Below are positions 47,801-60,363 of a stretch of 64,000 nt of DNA, piece by piece. Numbering within the stretch: position 1 is the first letter of the stretch; each line of letters begins with the position of its first letter. The DNA comes from Budorcas taxicolor (lineage: Eukaryota; Chordata; Mammalia; Artiodactyla; Bovidae): assembly GCF_023091745.1 (NCBI RefSeq), contig NW_026291808.1, forward strand, positions 62,001 to 126,000, in the 5' to 3' direction. The notes under the pieces are model-generated. The model saw only the letters and a list, made by a program, of their open reading frames with translations. It was not told where the DNA came from and searched no databases. A program made the translations under genes and the position numbers.

Positions 47801-49756
47801 CCCAGGGGAGTCAGGCCTCGTCTCGAGTGGGGGCATGCACGTGCGCTTTCCTCCCGAGCTGCAGCAGTAGTGTCACGCTTCCTGTCACGTGGATCAAGGG
47901 ATCTGTGGCTTTCCCTCGAGGCTGTCCCTCGAGGCTTTCCCACGAGGCTTTCCCACAGGGCTGTGCCACGTGCCACCTTGGTGTGAGTCGATCCTCGGCG
48001 TGAAAGACGAGCCGGTGAAGGGAAAAGAGGTTCCTCTGGAATGGACTGAGACATCTGGGGGACTCTTGGAATGGTGGCACGACCCTGGAGTTCCTCTCGC
48101 CGTTCCTGTTGAGAGGGCCTCCTCTTGAGATGCGACGGGAACGCTGTGAACTCTTTCCCGAGGAAGCAGGGAAAGGATCCCTCATCTCGAGCTACGAGGC
48201 GGAAACGGGGCTCCTCTGGATGTGGGCGGGACCCTCGTGATTCCTCTCGAGTGGAGACGGCTCGGTCGGGGAACTTCTTGATTTGCACCAAGGGTGTGAA
48301 GGACCCTTTCGAAGTTCCAGAGGTGAGGTGTGATCAGCCTCGAGACGCCTCAGCGGAAATGGGCCTCATCTCGCCTGGAGGGGAGAACCTCCTGGATTTT
48401 CTCGAGTTGCGGCAGGTCTTCTCGAGTTACGACGGGGACCTCAGGGACCCGCTCTGGTGGCCTCAGGAAAGGCCAGTCCCCATGCGAGTTGCTAGGGGAC
48501 CTCTCGGGATTCCTCTCCCGTCCATGCCGGGGCCTCAGTCCTTGTGTGGAGTCGGGGCCGGAACCTGAGGATTCCTCTCCAGTGTTGCCATGGATCTTGG
48601 GGTGCTTCTGAGTCTCCCCAGGGGAGTCAGGCCTCGTCTCGAGTGGGGGCATGCACGTGCGCTTTCCTCCCGAGCTGCAGCAGTAGTGTCACGCTTCCTG
48701 TCACGTGGATCAAGGGATCTGTGGCTTTCCCTCGAGCCTGTCCCTCGAGGCTTTCCCACGAGGCTTTCCCACAGGGCTGTGCCACGTGCCACCTTGGTGT
48801 GAGTCGATCCTCGGCGTGAAAGACGAGCCGGTGAAGGGAAAAGAGGTTCCTCTGGAATGGACTGAGACATCTGGGGGACTCTTGGAATGGTGGCACGACC
48901 CTGGAGTTCCTCTCGCCGTTCCTGTTGAGAGGGCCTCCTCTTGAGATGCGACGGGAACGCTGTGAACTCTTTCCCGACGAAGCAGGGAAAGGATCCCTCA
49001 TCTCGAGCTACGAGGCGGAAACGGGGCTCCTCTGGATGTGGGCGGGACCCTCGTGATTCCTCTCGAGTGGAGACGGCTAGGTCGGGGAACTTCTTGATTT
49101 GCACCAAGGGTGTGAAGGACCCTTTCGAAGTTCCAGAGGTGAGGTGTGATCAGCCTCGAGATGCCTCAGCGGAAATGGGCCTCATCTCGCCTGGAGGGGA
49201 GAACCTCCTGGATTTTCTCGAGTTGCGGCAGGTCTTCTCGAGTTACGACGGGGACCTCAGGGACCCGCTCTGGTGGCCTCAGGAAAGGCCAGTCCCCATG
49301 CGAGTTGCTAGGGGACCTCTCGGGATTCCTCTCCCGTCCATGCCGGGGCCTCAGTCCTTGTGTGGAGTCGGGGCCGGAACCTGAGGATTCCTCTCCAGTG
49401 TTGCCATGGATCTTGGGGTGCTTCTGAGTCTCCCCAGGGGAGTCAGGCCTCGTCTCGAGTGGGGGCATGCACGTGCGCTTTCCTCCCGTGCTGCAGCAGT
49501 AGTGTCACGCTTCCTGTCACGTGGATCAAGGGATCTGTGGCTTTCCCTCGAGGCTGTCCCTCGAGGCTTTCCCACGAGGCTTTCCCACAGGGCTGTGCCA
49601 CGTGCCACCTTGGTGTGAGTCGATCCTCGGCGTGAAAGACGAGCCGGTGAAGGGAAAAGAGGTTCCTCTGGAATGGACTGAGACATCTGGGGGACTCTTG
49701 GAATGGTGGCACGACCCTGGAGTTCCTCTCGCCGTTCCTGTTGAGAGGGCCTCCTC
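44862..49756. repeat. M56-M61: six-monomer higher-order block, copy 2 (4895 bp)
   Basis: Monomers start at 44862, 45678, 46494, 47310, 48125 and 48941 and match M50-M55 one for one. I could find only four differences: C41395/G46290, C41486/A46381, T41631/C46526 and A44594/T49489. Others may have escaped me, but the copies must exceed 99.8% identity, so this duplication is young compared with the rest of the array. After M61 the order changes to F/N/H types, which marks the right end of the copied block. Confidence 0.93.
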
Positions 49757-52700
49757 TTGAGATGCGACGGGAACGCCGGGAACTCTTTCCCGACGAAGCA
49801 GGGAAAGGATCCCTCATCTCGAGCTACGAGGCGGAAACGGGGCTCCTCTGGATGTGGGCGGGACCCTCGTGATTCCTCTCGAGTGGAGACGGGTATGTCG
49901 GGGAACTTCTTGATTTGCACCAAGGGTGTGAAGGAGCCTTTCGAAGTTCCAGAGGGGAGGTGTGATCAGCCTCGAGACGCCTCAGCGGAAATGGGCCTCA
50001 TCTCGCCTGGAGGGGAGAACCTCCTGGATTTTCTCGAGTTGCGGCAGGTCTTCTCGAGTTACGACGGGGACCTCAGGGACCCGCTCTGGTGGCCTCAGGA
50101 AAGGCCAGTCCCCATGCGAGTTGCTAGGGGACCTCTCGGGATTCCTCTCCCGTCCATGCCAGGACCTCAGTCTTTGTTTGGAGTCGGGGCCGGAACCTGA
50201 GGATTCCTCTCCAGTGTTGCCATGGATCTTGGGGTGCTTCTGAGTCTCCCCAGGGGAGTCAGGCCTCGTCTCGAGTGGGGGCATGCACGTGCGCTTTCCT
50301 CCCGAGCTGCAGCAGTAGTGTCACGCTTCCTGTCACGTGGATCAAGGGATCTGTGGCTTTCCCTCGAGGCTGTCCCTCGAGGCTTTCCCACGAGGCTTTC
50401 CCACAGGGCTGTGCCACGTGCCACCTTGGTGTGAGTCGATCCTCGGCGTGAAAGACGAGCCAGTGAAGGGAAAAGAGGTTCCTCTGGAATGGACTGAGAC
50501 ATCTGGGGGACTCTTGGAATGGTGGCACGACCCTGGAGTTCCTCTCGCCGTTCCTGTTGAGAGGGCCTCCTCTTGAGATGCGACGGGAACGCCGGGAACT
50601 CTTTCCCGACGAAGCAGGGAAAGGATCCCTCATCTCGAGCTACGAGGCGGAAACGGGGCTCCTCTGGATGTGGGCGGGACCCTCGTGATTCCTCTCGAGT
50701 GGAGACGGGTATGTTGGGGAACTTCTTGATTTGCACCAAGGGTGTGAATGACCCTATCGAAGTTCCAGAGCGGAGGTGTGATCAGCCTCGAGACGCCTCA
50801 GCAGAAATGGGCCTCATCTCGCCTGGAGGGGAGAACCTCCTGGATTTTCTCGAGTTGCGGCAGGTCTTCTCGAGTTACGACGGGGACCTCAGGGACCCGC
50901 TCTGGTGGCCTCAGGAAAGGCCAGTCCCCATGCGAGTTGCTAGGGGACCTCTCGGGATTCCTCTCCCGTCCATGCCGGGGCCTCAGTCCTTGTGTGGAGT
51001 CGGGGCCGGAACCTGAGGATTCCTCTCCAGTGTTGCCATGGATCTTGGGGTGCTTCTGAGTCTCCCCAGGGGAGTCAGGCCTCGTCTCGAGTGGGGGCAT
51101 GCACGTGCGCTTTCCTCCCGTGCTGCAGCAGTAGTGTCACGCTTCCTGTCACGTGGATCAAGGGATCTGTGGCTTTCCCTCGAGGCTGTCCCTCGAGGCT
51201 TTCCCACGAGGCTTTCCCACAGGGCTGTGCCACGTGCCACCTTGGTGTGAGTCGATCCTCGGCGTGAAAGACGAGCCGGTGAAGGGAAAAGAGGTTCCTC
51301 TGGAATGGACTGAGACATCTGGGGGACTCTTGGAATGGTGGCACGACCCTGGAGTTCCTCTCGCCGTTCCTGTTGAGAGGGCCTCCTCTTGAGATGCGAC
51401 GGGAACGCCGGGAACTCTTTCCCGACGAAGCAGGGAAAGGATCCCTCATCTCGAGCTACGAGGCGGAAACGGGGCTCCTCTGGATGTGGGCGGGACCCTC
51501 GTGATTCCTCTCGAGTGGAGACGGGTATGTCGGGGAACTTCTTGATTTGCACCAAGGGTGTGAAGGAGCCTTTCGAAGTTCCAGAGGGGAGGTGTGATCA
51601 TCCTCGAGACGCCTCAGCGGAAATGGGCCTCATCTCGCCTGGAGGGGAGAACCTCCTGGATTTTCTCGAGTTGCGGCAGGTCTTCTCGAGTTACGACGGG
51701 GACCTCAGGGACCCGCTCTGGTGGCCTCAGGAAAGGCCAGTCCCCATGCGAGTTGCTAGGGGACCTCTCGGGATTCCTCTCCCGTCCATGCCAGGGCCTC
51801 AGTCTTTGTTTGGAGTCGGGGCCGGAACCTGAGGATTCCTCTCCAGTGTTGCCATGGATCTTGGGGTGCTTCTGAGTCTCCCCAGGGGAGTCAGGCCTCG
51901 TCTCGAGTGGGGGCATGCACGTGCGCTTTCCTCCCGAGCTGCAGCAGTAGTGTCACGCTTCCTGTCACGTGGATCAAGGGATCTGTGGCTTTCCCTCGAG
52001 CCTGTCCCTCGAGGCTTTCCCACGAGGCTTTCCCACAGGGCTGTGCCACGTGCCACCTTGGTGTGAGTCGATCCTCGGCGTGAAAGACGAGCCAGTGAAG
52101 GGAAAAGAGGTTCCTCTGGAATGGACTGAGACATCTCGGGGACTCTTGGAATGGTGGCACGACCCTGGAGTTCCTCTCGCCGTTCCTGTTGAGAGGGCCT
52201 CCTCTTGAGATGCGACGGGAACGCCGGGAACTCTTTCCCGACGAAGCAGGGAAAGGATCCCTCATCTCGAGCTACGAGGCGGAAACGGGGCTCCTCTGGA
52301 TGTGGGCGGGACCCTCGTGATTCCTCTCGAGTGGAGACGGGTATGTTGGGGAACTTCTTGATTTGCACCAAGGGTGTGAATGACCCTATCGAAGTTCCAG
52401 AGCGGAGGTGTGATCAGCCTCGAGACGCCTCAGCAGAAATGGGCCTCATCTCGCCTGGAGGGGAGAACCTCCTGGATTTTCTCGAGTTGCGGCAGGTCTT
52501 CTCGAGTTACGACGGGGACCTCAGGGACCCGCTCTGGTGGCCTCAGGAAAGGCCAGTCCCCATGCGAGTTGCTAGGGGACCTCTCGGGATTCCTCTCCCG
52601 TCCATGCCGGGGCCTCAGTCCTTGTGTGGAGTCGGGGCCGGAACCTGAGGATTCCTCTCCAGTGTTGCCATGGATCTTGGGGTGCTTCTGAGTCTCCCCA

Positions 52701-54652
52701 GGGGAGTCAGGCCTCGTCTCGAGTGGGGGCATGCACGTGCGCTTTCCCCCCGAGCTGCAGCAGTAGTGTCACGCTTCCTGTCACGTGGATCAAGGGATCT
52801 GTGGCTTTCCCTCGAGCCTGTCCCTCGAGGCTTTCCCACGAGGCTTTCCCACAGGGCTGTGCCACGTGCCACCTTGGTGTGAGTCGATCCTCGGCGTGAA
52901 AGACGAGCCGGTGAAGGGAAAAGAGGTTCCTCTGGAATGGACTGAGACATCTGGGGGACTCTTGGAATGGTGGCACGACCCTGGAGTTCCTCTCGCCGTT
53001 CCTGTTGAGAGGGCCTCCTCTTGAGATGCGACGGGAACGCCGGGAACTCTTTCCCGACGAAGCAGGGAAAGGATCCCTCATCTAGAGCTACGAGGCGGAA
53101 ACGGGGCTCCTCTGGATGTGGGCGGGACCCTCGTGATTCCTCTCGAGTGGAGACGGGTATGTCGGGGAACTTCTTGATTTGCACCAAGGGTGTGAAGGAG
53201 CCTTTCGAAGTTCCAGAGGGGAGGTGTGATCAGCCTCGAGACGCCTCAGCGGAAATGGGCCTCATCTCGCCTGGAGGGGAGAACCTCCTGGATTTTCTCG
53301 AGTTGCGGCAGGTCTTCTTGAGTTACGACGGGGACCTCAGGGACCCGCTCTGGTGGCCTCAGGAAAGGCCAGTCCCCATGCGAGTTGCTAGGGGACCTCT
53401 CGGGATTCCTCTCCCGTCCATGCCGGGGACTCAGTCCTTGTGTGGAGTCGGGGCCGGAACCTGAGGATTCCTCTCCAGTGTTGCCATGGATCTTGGGGTG
53501 CTTCTGAGTCTCCCCAGGGGAGTCAGGCCTCGTCTCGAGTGGGGGCATGCACGTGCGCTTTCCTCCCGAGCTGCAGCAGTAGTGTCACGCTTCCTGTCAC
53601 GTGGATCAAGGGATCTGTGGCTTTCCCTCGAGGCTGTCCCTCGAGGCTTTCCCACGAGGCTTTCCCACAGGGCTGTGCCACGTGCCACCTTGGTGTGAGT
53701 CGATCCTCGGCGTGAAAGACGAGCCGGTGAAGGGAAAAGAGGTTCCTCTGGAATGGACTGAGACATCTGGGGGACTCTTGGAATGGTGGCACGACCCTGG
53801 AGTTCCTCTCGCCGTTCCTGTTGAGAGGGCCTCCTCTTGAGATGCGACGGGAACGCCGGGAACTCTTTCCCGACGAAGCAGGGAAAGGATCCCTCATCTC
53901 GAGCTACGAGGCGGAAACGGGGCTCCTCTGGATGTGGGCGGGACCCTCGTGATTCCTCTCGAGTGGAGACGGGTATGTCGGGGAACTTCTTGATTTGCAC
54001 CAAGGGTGTGAAGGAGCCTTTCGAAGTTCCAGAGGGGAGGTGTGATCATCCTCGAGACGCCTCAGCGGAAATGGGCCTCATCTCGCCTGGAGGGGAGAAC
54101 CTCCTGGATTTTCTCGAGTTGCGGCAGGTCTTCTCGAGTTACGACGGGGACCTCAGGGACCCGCTCTGGTGGCCTCAGGAAAGGCCAGTCCCCATGCGAG
54201 TTGCTAGGGGACCTCTCGGGATTCCTCTCCCGTCCATGCCAGGGCGTCAGTCTTTGTTTGGAGTCGGGGCCGGAACCTGAGGATTCCTCTCCAGTGTTGC
54301 CATGGATCTTGGGGTGCTTCTGAGTCTCCCCAGGGGAGTCAGGCCTCGTCTCGAATGGGGGCATGCACGTGCGCTTTCCTCCCGAGCTGCAGCAGTAGTG
54401 TCACGCTTCCTGTCACCTGGATCAAGGGATCTGTGGCTTTCCCTCGAGGCTGTCCCTCGAGGCTTTCCCACGAGGCTTTCCCACAGGGCTGTGCCACGTG
54501 CCACCTTGGTGTGAGTCGATCCTCGGCGTGAAAGACGAGCCGGTGAAGGGAAAAGAGGTTCCTCTGGAATGGACTGAGACATCTGGGGGACTCTTGGAAT
54601 GGTGGCACGACCCTGGAGTTCCTCTCGCCATTCCTGTTGAGAGGGCCTCCTC
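49757..54652. repeat. Monomers M62-M67: F/N alternation, then H-N-Q-H second copy
   Basis: Monomers start at 49757, 50573, 51389, 52205, 53021 and 53837. M62 and M64 are F-type, and M63 and M65 are N-type. The rare CCCGTGCTGC in the 3' halves of M61 (T at 49489) and M63 (near 51121) shows a 1632-bp duplication across this point. M64-M67 repeat M40-M43 at an offset of 19578 bp: the A in GGGGACTCAG is at 33851 and 53429, and the CTCGAATGG and CGCCATTCC markers of M43 return in M67. M67 also has a private GGGCGTCAG and a broken CACGTG (CACCTGG). Confidence 0.9.
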
Positions 54653-57100
54653 TTGAGATGCGACGGGAACGCCGGGAACTCTTTCCCGACGAAGCAGGGA
54701 AAGGATCCCTCATCTCGAGCTACGAGGCGGAAACGGGGCTCCTCTGGATGTGGGCGGGACCCTCGTGATTCCTCTCGAGTGGAGACGGGTATGTCGGGGA
54801 ACTTCTTGATTTGCACCAAGGGTGTGAAGGAGCCTTTCGAAGTTCCAGAGGGGAGGTGTGATCATCCTCGAGACGCCTCAGCGGAAATGGGCCTCATCTC
54901 GCCTGGAGGGGAGAACCTCCTGGATTTTCTCGAGTTGCGGCAGGTCTTCTCGAGTTACGACGGGGACCTCAGGGACCCGCTCTGGTGGCCTCAGGAAAGG
55001 CCAGTCCCCATGCGAGTTGCTAGGGGACCTCTCGGGATTCCTCTCCCGTCCATGCCAGGGCCTCAGTCTTTGTTTGGAGTCGGGGCCGGAACCTGAGGAT
55101 TCCTCTCCAGTGTTGCCATGGATCTTGGGGTGCTTCTGAGTCTCCCCAGGGGAGTCAGGCCTCGTCTCGAGTGGGGGCATGCACGTGCGCTTTCCTCCCG
55201 AGCTGCAGCAGTAGTGTCACGCTTCCTGTCACGTGGATCAAGGGATCTGTGGCTTTCCCTCGAGGCTGTCCCTCGAGGCTTTCCCACGAGGCTTTCCCAC
55301 AGGGCTGTGCCACGTGCCACCTTGGTGTGAGTCGATCCTCGGCGTGAAAGACGAGCCAGTGAAGGGAAAAGAGGTTCCTCTGGAATGGACTGAGACATCT
55401 GGGGGACTCTTGGAATGGTGGCACGACCCTGGAGTTCCTCTCGCCGTTCCTGTTGAGAGGGCCTCCTCTTGAGATGCGACGGGAACGCCGGGAACTCTTT
55501 CCCGACGAAGCAGGGAAAAGATCCCTCATCTCGAGCTACGAGGCGGAAACGGGGCTCCTCTGGATGTGGGCGGGACCCTCGTGATTCCTCTCGAGTGGAG
55601 ACGGGTATGTTGGGGAACTTCTTGATTTGCACCAAGGGTGTGAATGACCCTATCGAAGTTCCAGAGCGGAGGTGTGATCAGCCTCGAGACGCCTCAGCAG
55701 AAATGGGCCTCATCTCGCCTGGAGGGGAGAACCTCCTGGATTTTCTCGAGTTGCGGCAGGTCTTCTCGAGTTACGACGGGGACCTCAGGGACCCGCTCTG
55801 GTGGCCTCAGGAAAGGCCAGTCCCCATGCGAGTTGCTAGGGGACCTCTCGGGATTCCTCTCCCGTCCATGCCGGGGCCTCAGTCCTTGTGTGGAGTCGGG
55901 GCCGGACCCTGAGGATTCCTCTCCAGTGTTGCCATGGATCTTGGGGTGCTTCTGAGTCTCCCCAGGGGAGTCAGGCCTCGTCTCGTGTGGGGGCATGCAC
56001 GTGCGCTTTCCTCCCGAGCTGCAGCAGTAGTGTCACGCTTCCTGTCACGTGGATCAAGGGATCTGTGGCTTTCCCTCGAGCCTGTCCCTCGAGGCTTTCC
56101 CACGAGGCTTTCCCACAGGGCTGTGCCACGTGCCACCTTGGTGTGAGTCGATCCTCGGCGTGAAAGACGAGCCAGTGAAGGGAAAAGAGGTTCCTCTGGA
56201 ATGGACTGAGACATCTGGGGGACTCTTGGAATGGTGGCACGACCCTGGATTTCCTCTCGCCGTTCCTGTTGAGAGGGCCTCCTCTTGAGATGCGACGGGA
56301 ACGCCGGGAACTCTTTCCCGACGAAGCAGGGAAAGGATCCCTCATCTAGAGCTACGAGGCGGAAACGGGGCTCCTCTGGATGTGGGCGGGACCCTCGTGA
56401 TTCCTCTCGAGTGGAGACGGGTATGTCGGGGAACTTCTTGATTTGCACCAAGGGTGTGAAGGAGCCTTTCGAAGTTCCAGAGGGGAGGTGTGATCAGCCT
56501 CGAGACGCCTCAGCGGAAATGGGCCTCATCTCGCCTGGAGGGGAGAACCTCCTGGATTTTCTCGAGTTGCGGCAGGTCTTCTCGAGTTACGACGGGGACC
56601 TCAGGGACCCGCTCTGGTGGCCTCAGGAAAGGCCAGTCCCCATGCGAGTTGCTAGGGGACCTCTCGGGATTCCTCTCCAGTCCATGCCGGGGCCTCAGTC
56701 CTTGTGTGGAGTCGGGGCCGGAACCTGAGGATTCCTCTCCAGTGTTGCCATGGATCTTGGGGTGCTTCTGAGTCTCCCCAGGGGAGTCAGGCCTCGTCTC
56801 GAGTGGGGGCATGCACGTGCGCTTTCCTCCCGAGCTGCAGCAGTAGTGTCACGCTTCCTGTCACGTGGATCAAGGGATCTGTGGCTTTCCCTCGAGGCTG
56901 TCCCTCGAGGCTTTCCCACGAGGCTTTCCCACAGGGCTGTGCCACGTGCCACCTTGGTGTGAGTCGATCCTCGGCGTGAAAGACGAGCCGGTGAAGGGAA
57001 AAGAGGTTCCTCTGGAATGGACTGAGACATCTGGGGGACTCTTGGAATGGTGGCACGACCCTGGAGTTCCTCTCGCCGTTCCTGTTGAGAGGGCCTCCTC
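54653..57100. repeat. M68-M70: H-N-Q trimer, first copy
   Basis: M68 (54653) is H+F, M69 (55469) is N-type with GGGAAAAGATCC and GCCGGACCCTGAGG, and M70 (56285) is Q-type. The same trio with the same rare M69 markers returns as M75-M77, 5711 bp (seven monomers) downstream. Private changes are CTCGTGTGG near 55985 in M69 and CTCCAGTCC near 56679 in M70. Confidence 0.9.
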
Positions 57101-57916
57101 TTGAGATGCGACGGGAACGCCGGGAACTCTTTCCCGACGAAGCAGGGAAAGGATCCCTCATCTCGAGCTACGAGGCGGAAACGGGGCTCCTCTGGATGTG
57201 GGCGGGACCCTCGTGATTCCTCTCGAGTGGAGACGGGTATGTCGGGGAACTTCTTGATTTGCACCAAGGGTGTGAAGGAGCCTTTCGAAGTTCCAGAGGG
57301 GAGGTGTGATCATCCTCGAGACGCCTCAGCGGAAATGGGCCTCATCTCGCCTGGAGGGGAGAACCTCCTGGATTTTCTCGAGTTGCGGCAGGTCTTCTCG
57401 AGTTACGACGGGGACCTCAGGGACCCGCTCTGGTGGCCTCAGGAAAGGCCAGTCCCCATGCGAGTTGCTAGGGGACCTCTCGGGATTCCTCTCCCGTCCA
57501 TGCCGGGGCCTCAGTCCTTGTGTGGAGTCGGGGCCGGAACCTGAGGATTCCTCTCCAGTGTTGCCATGGATCTTGGGGTGCTTCTGAGTCTCCCCAGGGG
57601 AGTCAGGCCTCGTCTCGAGTGGGGGCATGCACGTGCGCTTTACTCCCGAGCTGCAGCAGTAGTGTCACACTTCCTGTCACGTGGATCAAGGGATCTGTGG
57701 CTTTCCCTCGAGCCTGTCCCTCGAGGCTTTCCCACGAGGCTTTCCCACAGGGCTGTGCCACGTGCCACCTTGGTGTGAGTCGATCCTCGGCGTGAAAGAC
57801 GAGCCGGTGAAGGGAAAAGAGGTTCCTCTGGAATGGACTGAGACATCTGGGGGACTCTTGGAATGGTGGCACGACCCTGGAGTTCCTCTCGCCGTTCCTG
57901 TTGAGAGGGCCTCCTC
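57101..57916. repeat. M71: hybrid monomer at a rearrangement junction
   Basis: The 5' part is H-type (GTGATCATCC at about 57307). The 3' part has GCTTTACTCCC and TCACACTTCC (about 57639-57670), a pair of changes otherwise found only in M52 and M58. Where H-type copies are often F-type, this one already reads ATGCCGGGGCCTCAGTCC at 57510, as in M52 and M58. The switch therefore lies between about 57317 and 57510. Everything downstream to 60363 follows the M53-M55 and M59-M61 order. Confidence 0.88.
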
Positions 57917-60363
57917 TTGAGATGCGACGGGAACGCCGGGAACTCTTTCCCGACGAAGCAGGGAAAGGATCCCTCATCTCGAGCTACGAGGCGGAAACGG
58001 GGCTCCTCTGGATGTGGGCGGGACCCTCGTGATTCCTCTCGAGTGGAGACGGGTATGTCGGGGAACTTCTTGATTTGCACCAAGGGTGTGAAGGAGCCTT
58101 TCGAAGTTCCAGAGGTGAGGTGTGATCAGCCTCGAGACGCCTCAGCGGAAATGGGCCTCATCTCGCCTTAGGGGAGAACCTCCTGGATTTTCTCGAGTTG
58201 CGGAAGGTCTTCTCGAGTTACGACGGGGACCTCAGGGACCCGCTCTGGTGGCCTCAGGAAAGGCCAGTCCCCATGCGAGTTGCTAGGGGACCTCTCGGGA
58301 TTCCTCTCCCGTCCATGCCGGGGCCTCAGTCCTTGTGTGGAGTCGGGGCCGGAACCTGAGGATTCCTCTCCAGTGTTGCCATGGATCTTGGGGTGCTTCT
58401 GAGTCTCCCCAGGGGAGTCAGGCCTCGTCTCGAGTGGGGGCATGCACGTGCGCTTTCCTCCCGAGCTGCAGCAGTAGTGTCACGCTTCCTGTCACGTGGA
58501 TCAAGGGATCTGTGGCTTTCCCTCGAGGCTGTCCCTCGAGGCTTTCCCACGAGGCTTTCCCACAGGGCTGTGCCACGTGCCACCTTGGTGTGAGTCGATC
58601 CTCGGCGTGAAAGACGAGCCGGTGAAGGGAAAAGAGGTTCCTCTGGAATGGACTGAGACATCTGGGGGACTCTTGGAATGGTGGCACGACCCTGGAGTTC
58701 CTCTCGCCGTTCCTGTTGAGAGGGCCTCCTCTTGAGATGCGACGGGAACGCTGTGAACTCTTTCCCGAGGAAGCAGGGAAAGGATCCCTCATCTCGAGCT
58801 ACGAGGCGGAAACGGGGCTCCTCTGGATGTGGGCGGGACCCTCGTGATTCCTCTCGAGTGGAGACGGCTCGGTCGGGGAACTTCTTGATTTGCACCAAGG
58901 GTGTGAAGGACCCTTTCGAAGTTCCAGAGGTGAGGTGTGATCAGCCTCGAGACGCCTCAGCGGAAATGGGCCTCATCTCGCCTGGAGGGGAGAACCTCCT
59001 GGATTTTCTCGAGTTGCGGCAGGTCTTCTCGAGTTACGACGGGGACCTCAGGGACCCGCTCTGGTGGCCTCAGGAAAGGCCAGTCCCCATGCGAGTTGCT
59101 AGGGGACCTCTCGGGATTCCTCTCCCGTCCATGCCGGGGCCTCAGTCCTTGTGTGGAGTCGGGGCCGGAACCTGAGGATTCCTCTCCAGTGTTGCCATGG
59201 ATCTTGGGGTGCTTCTGAGTCTCCCCAGGGGAGTCAGGCCTCGTCTCGAGTGGGGGCATGCACGTGCGCTTTCCTCCCGAGCTGCAGCAGTAGTGTCACG
59301 CTTCCTGTCACGTGGATCAAGGGATCTGTGGCTTTCCCTCGAGCCTGTCCCTCGAGGCTTTCCCACGAGGCTTTCCCACAGGGCTGTGCCACGTGCCACC
59401 TTGGTGTGAGTCGATCCTCGGCGTGAAAGACGAGCCGGTGAAGGGAAAAGAGGTTCCTCTGGAATGGACTGAGACATCTGGGGGACTCTTGGAATGGTGG
59501 CACGACCCTGGAGTTCCTCTCGCCGTTCCTGTTGAGAGGGCCTCCTCTTGAGATGCGACGGGAACGCCGGGAACTCTTTCCCGACGAAGCAGGGAAAGGA
59601 TCCCTCATCTCGAGCTACGAGGCGGAAACGGGGCTCCTCTGGATGTGGGCGGGACCCTCGTGATTCCTCTCGAGTGGAGACGGCTAGGTCGGGGAACTTC
59701 TTGATTTGCACCAAGGGTGTGAAGGACCCTTTCGAAGTTCCAGAGGTGAGGTGTGATCAGCCTCGAGATGCCTCAGCGGAAATGGGCCTCATCTCGCCTG
59801 GAGGGGAGAACCTCCTGGATTTTCTCGAGTTGCGGCAGGTCTTCTCGAGTTACGACGGGGACCTCAGGGACCCGCTCTGGTGGCCTCAGGAAAGGCCAGT
59901 CCCCATGCGAGTTGCTAGGGGACCTCTCGGGATTCCTCTCCCGTCCATGCCGGGGCCTCAGTCCTTGTGTGGAGTCGGGGCCGGAACCTGAGGATTCCTC
60001 TCCAGTGTTGCCATGGATCTTGGGGTGCTTCTGAGTCTCCCCAGGGGAGTCAGGCCTCGTCTCGAGTGGGGGCATGCACGTGCGCTTTCCTCCCGAGCTG
60101 CAGCAGTAGTGTCACGCTTCCTGTCACGTGGATCAAGGGATCTGTGGCTTTCCCTCGAGGCTGTCCCTCGAGGCTTTCCCACGAGGCTTTCCCACAGGGC
60201 TGTGCCACGTGCCACCTTGGTGTGAGTCGATCCTCGGCGTGAAAGACGAGCCGGTGAAGGGAAAAGAGGTTCCTCTGGAATGGACTGAGACATCTGGGGG
60301 ACTCTTGGAATGGTGGCACGACCCTGGAGTTCCTCTCGCCGTTCCTGTTGAGAGGGCCTCCTC
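57917..60363. repeat. M72-M74: partial third copy of the six-monomer block
   Basis: M72 (57917, 815 bp) is E-type, M73 (58732) is D+T with AAGGACCC, and M74 (59548) is T-type with GACGGCTAGG and CTCGAGATGCC. They match M53-M55 and M59-M61, and the match begins inside M71. The offset from M59 is 10607 bp. The start of M74 reads GAACGCCGGGAAC where M55 and M61 read GAACGCTGTGAAC, a local difference within an otherwise matching block. Confidence 0.9.

Noticed and set aside
39967..49756. Assembly artefact as the explanation for the near-identical six-monomer copies
   Set aside because: Not excluded, but at least four differences at scattered sites and different right flanks argue for two real copies. 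Raw reads would decide.
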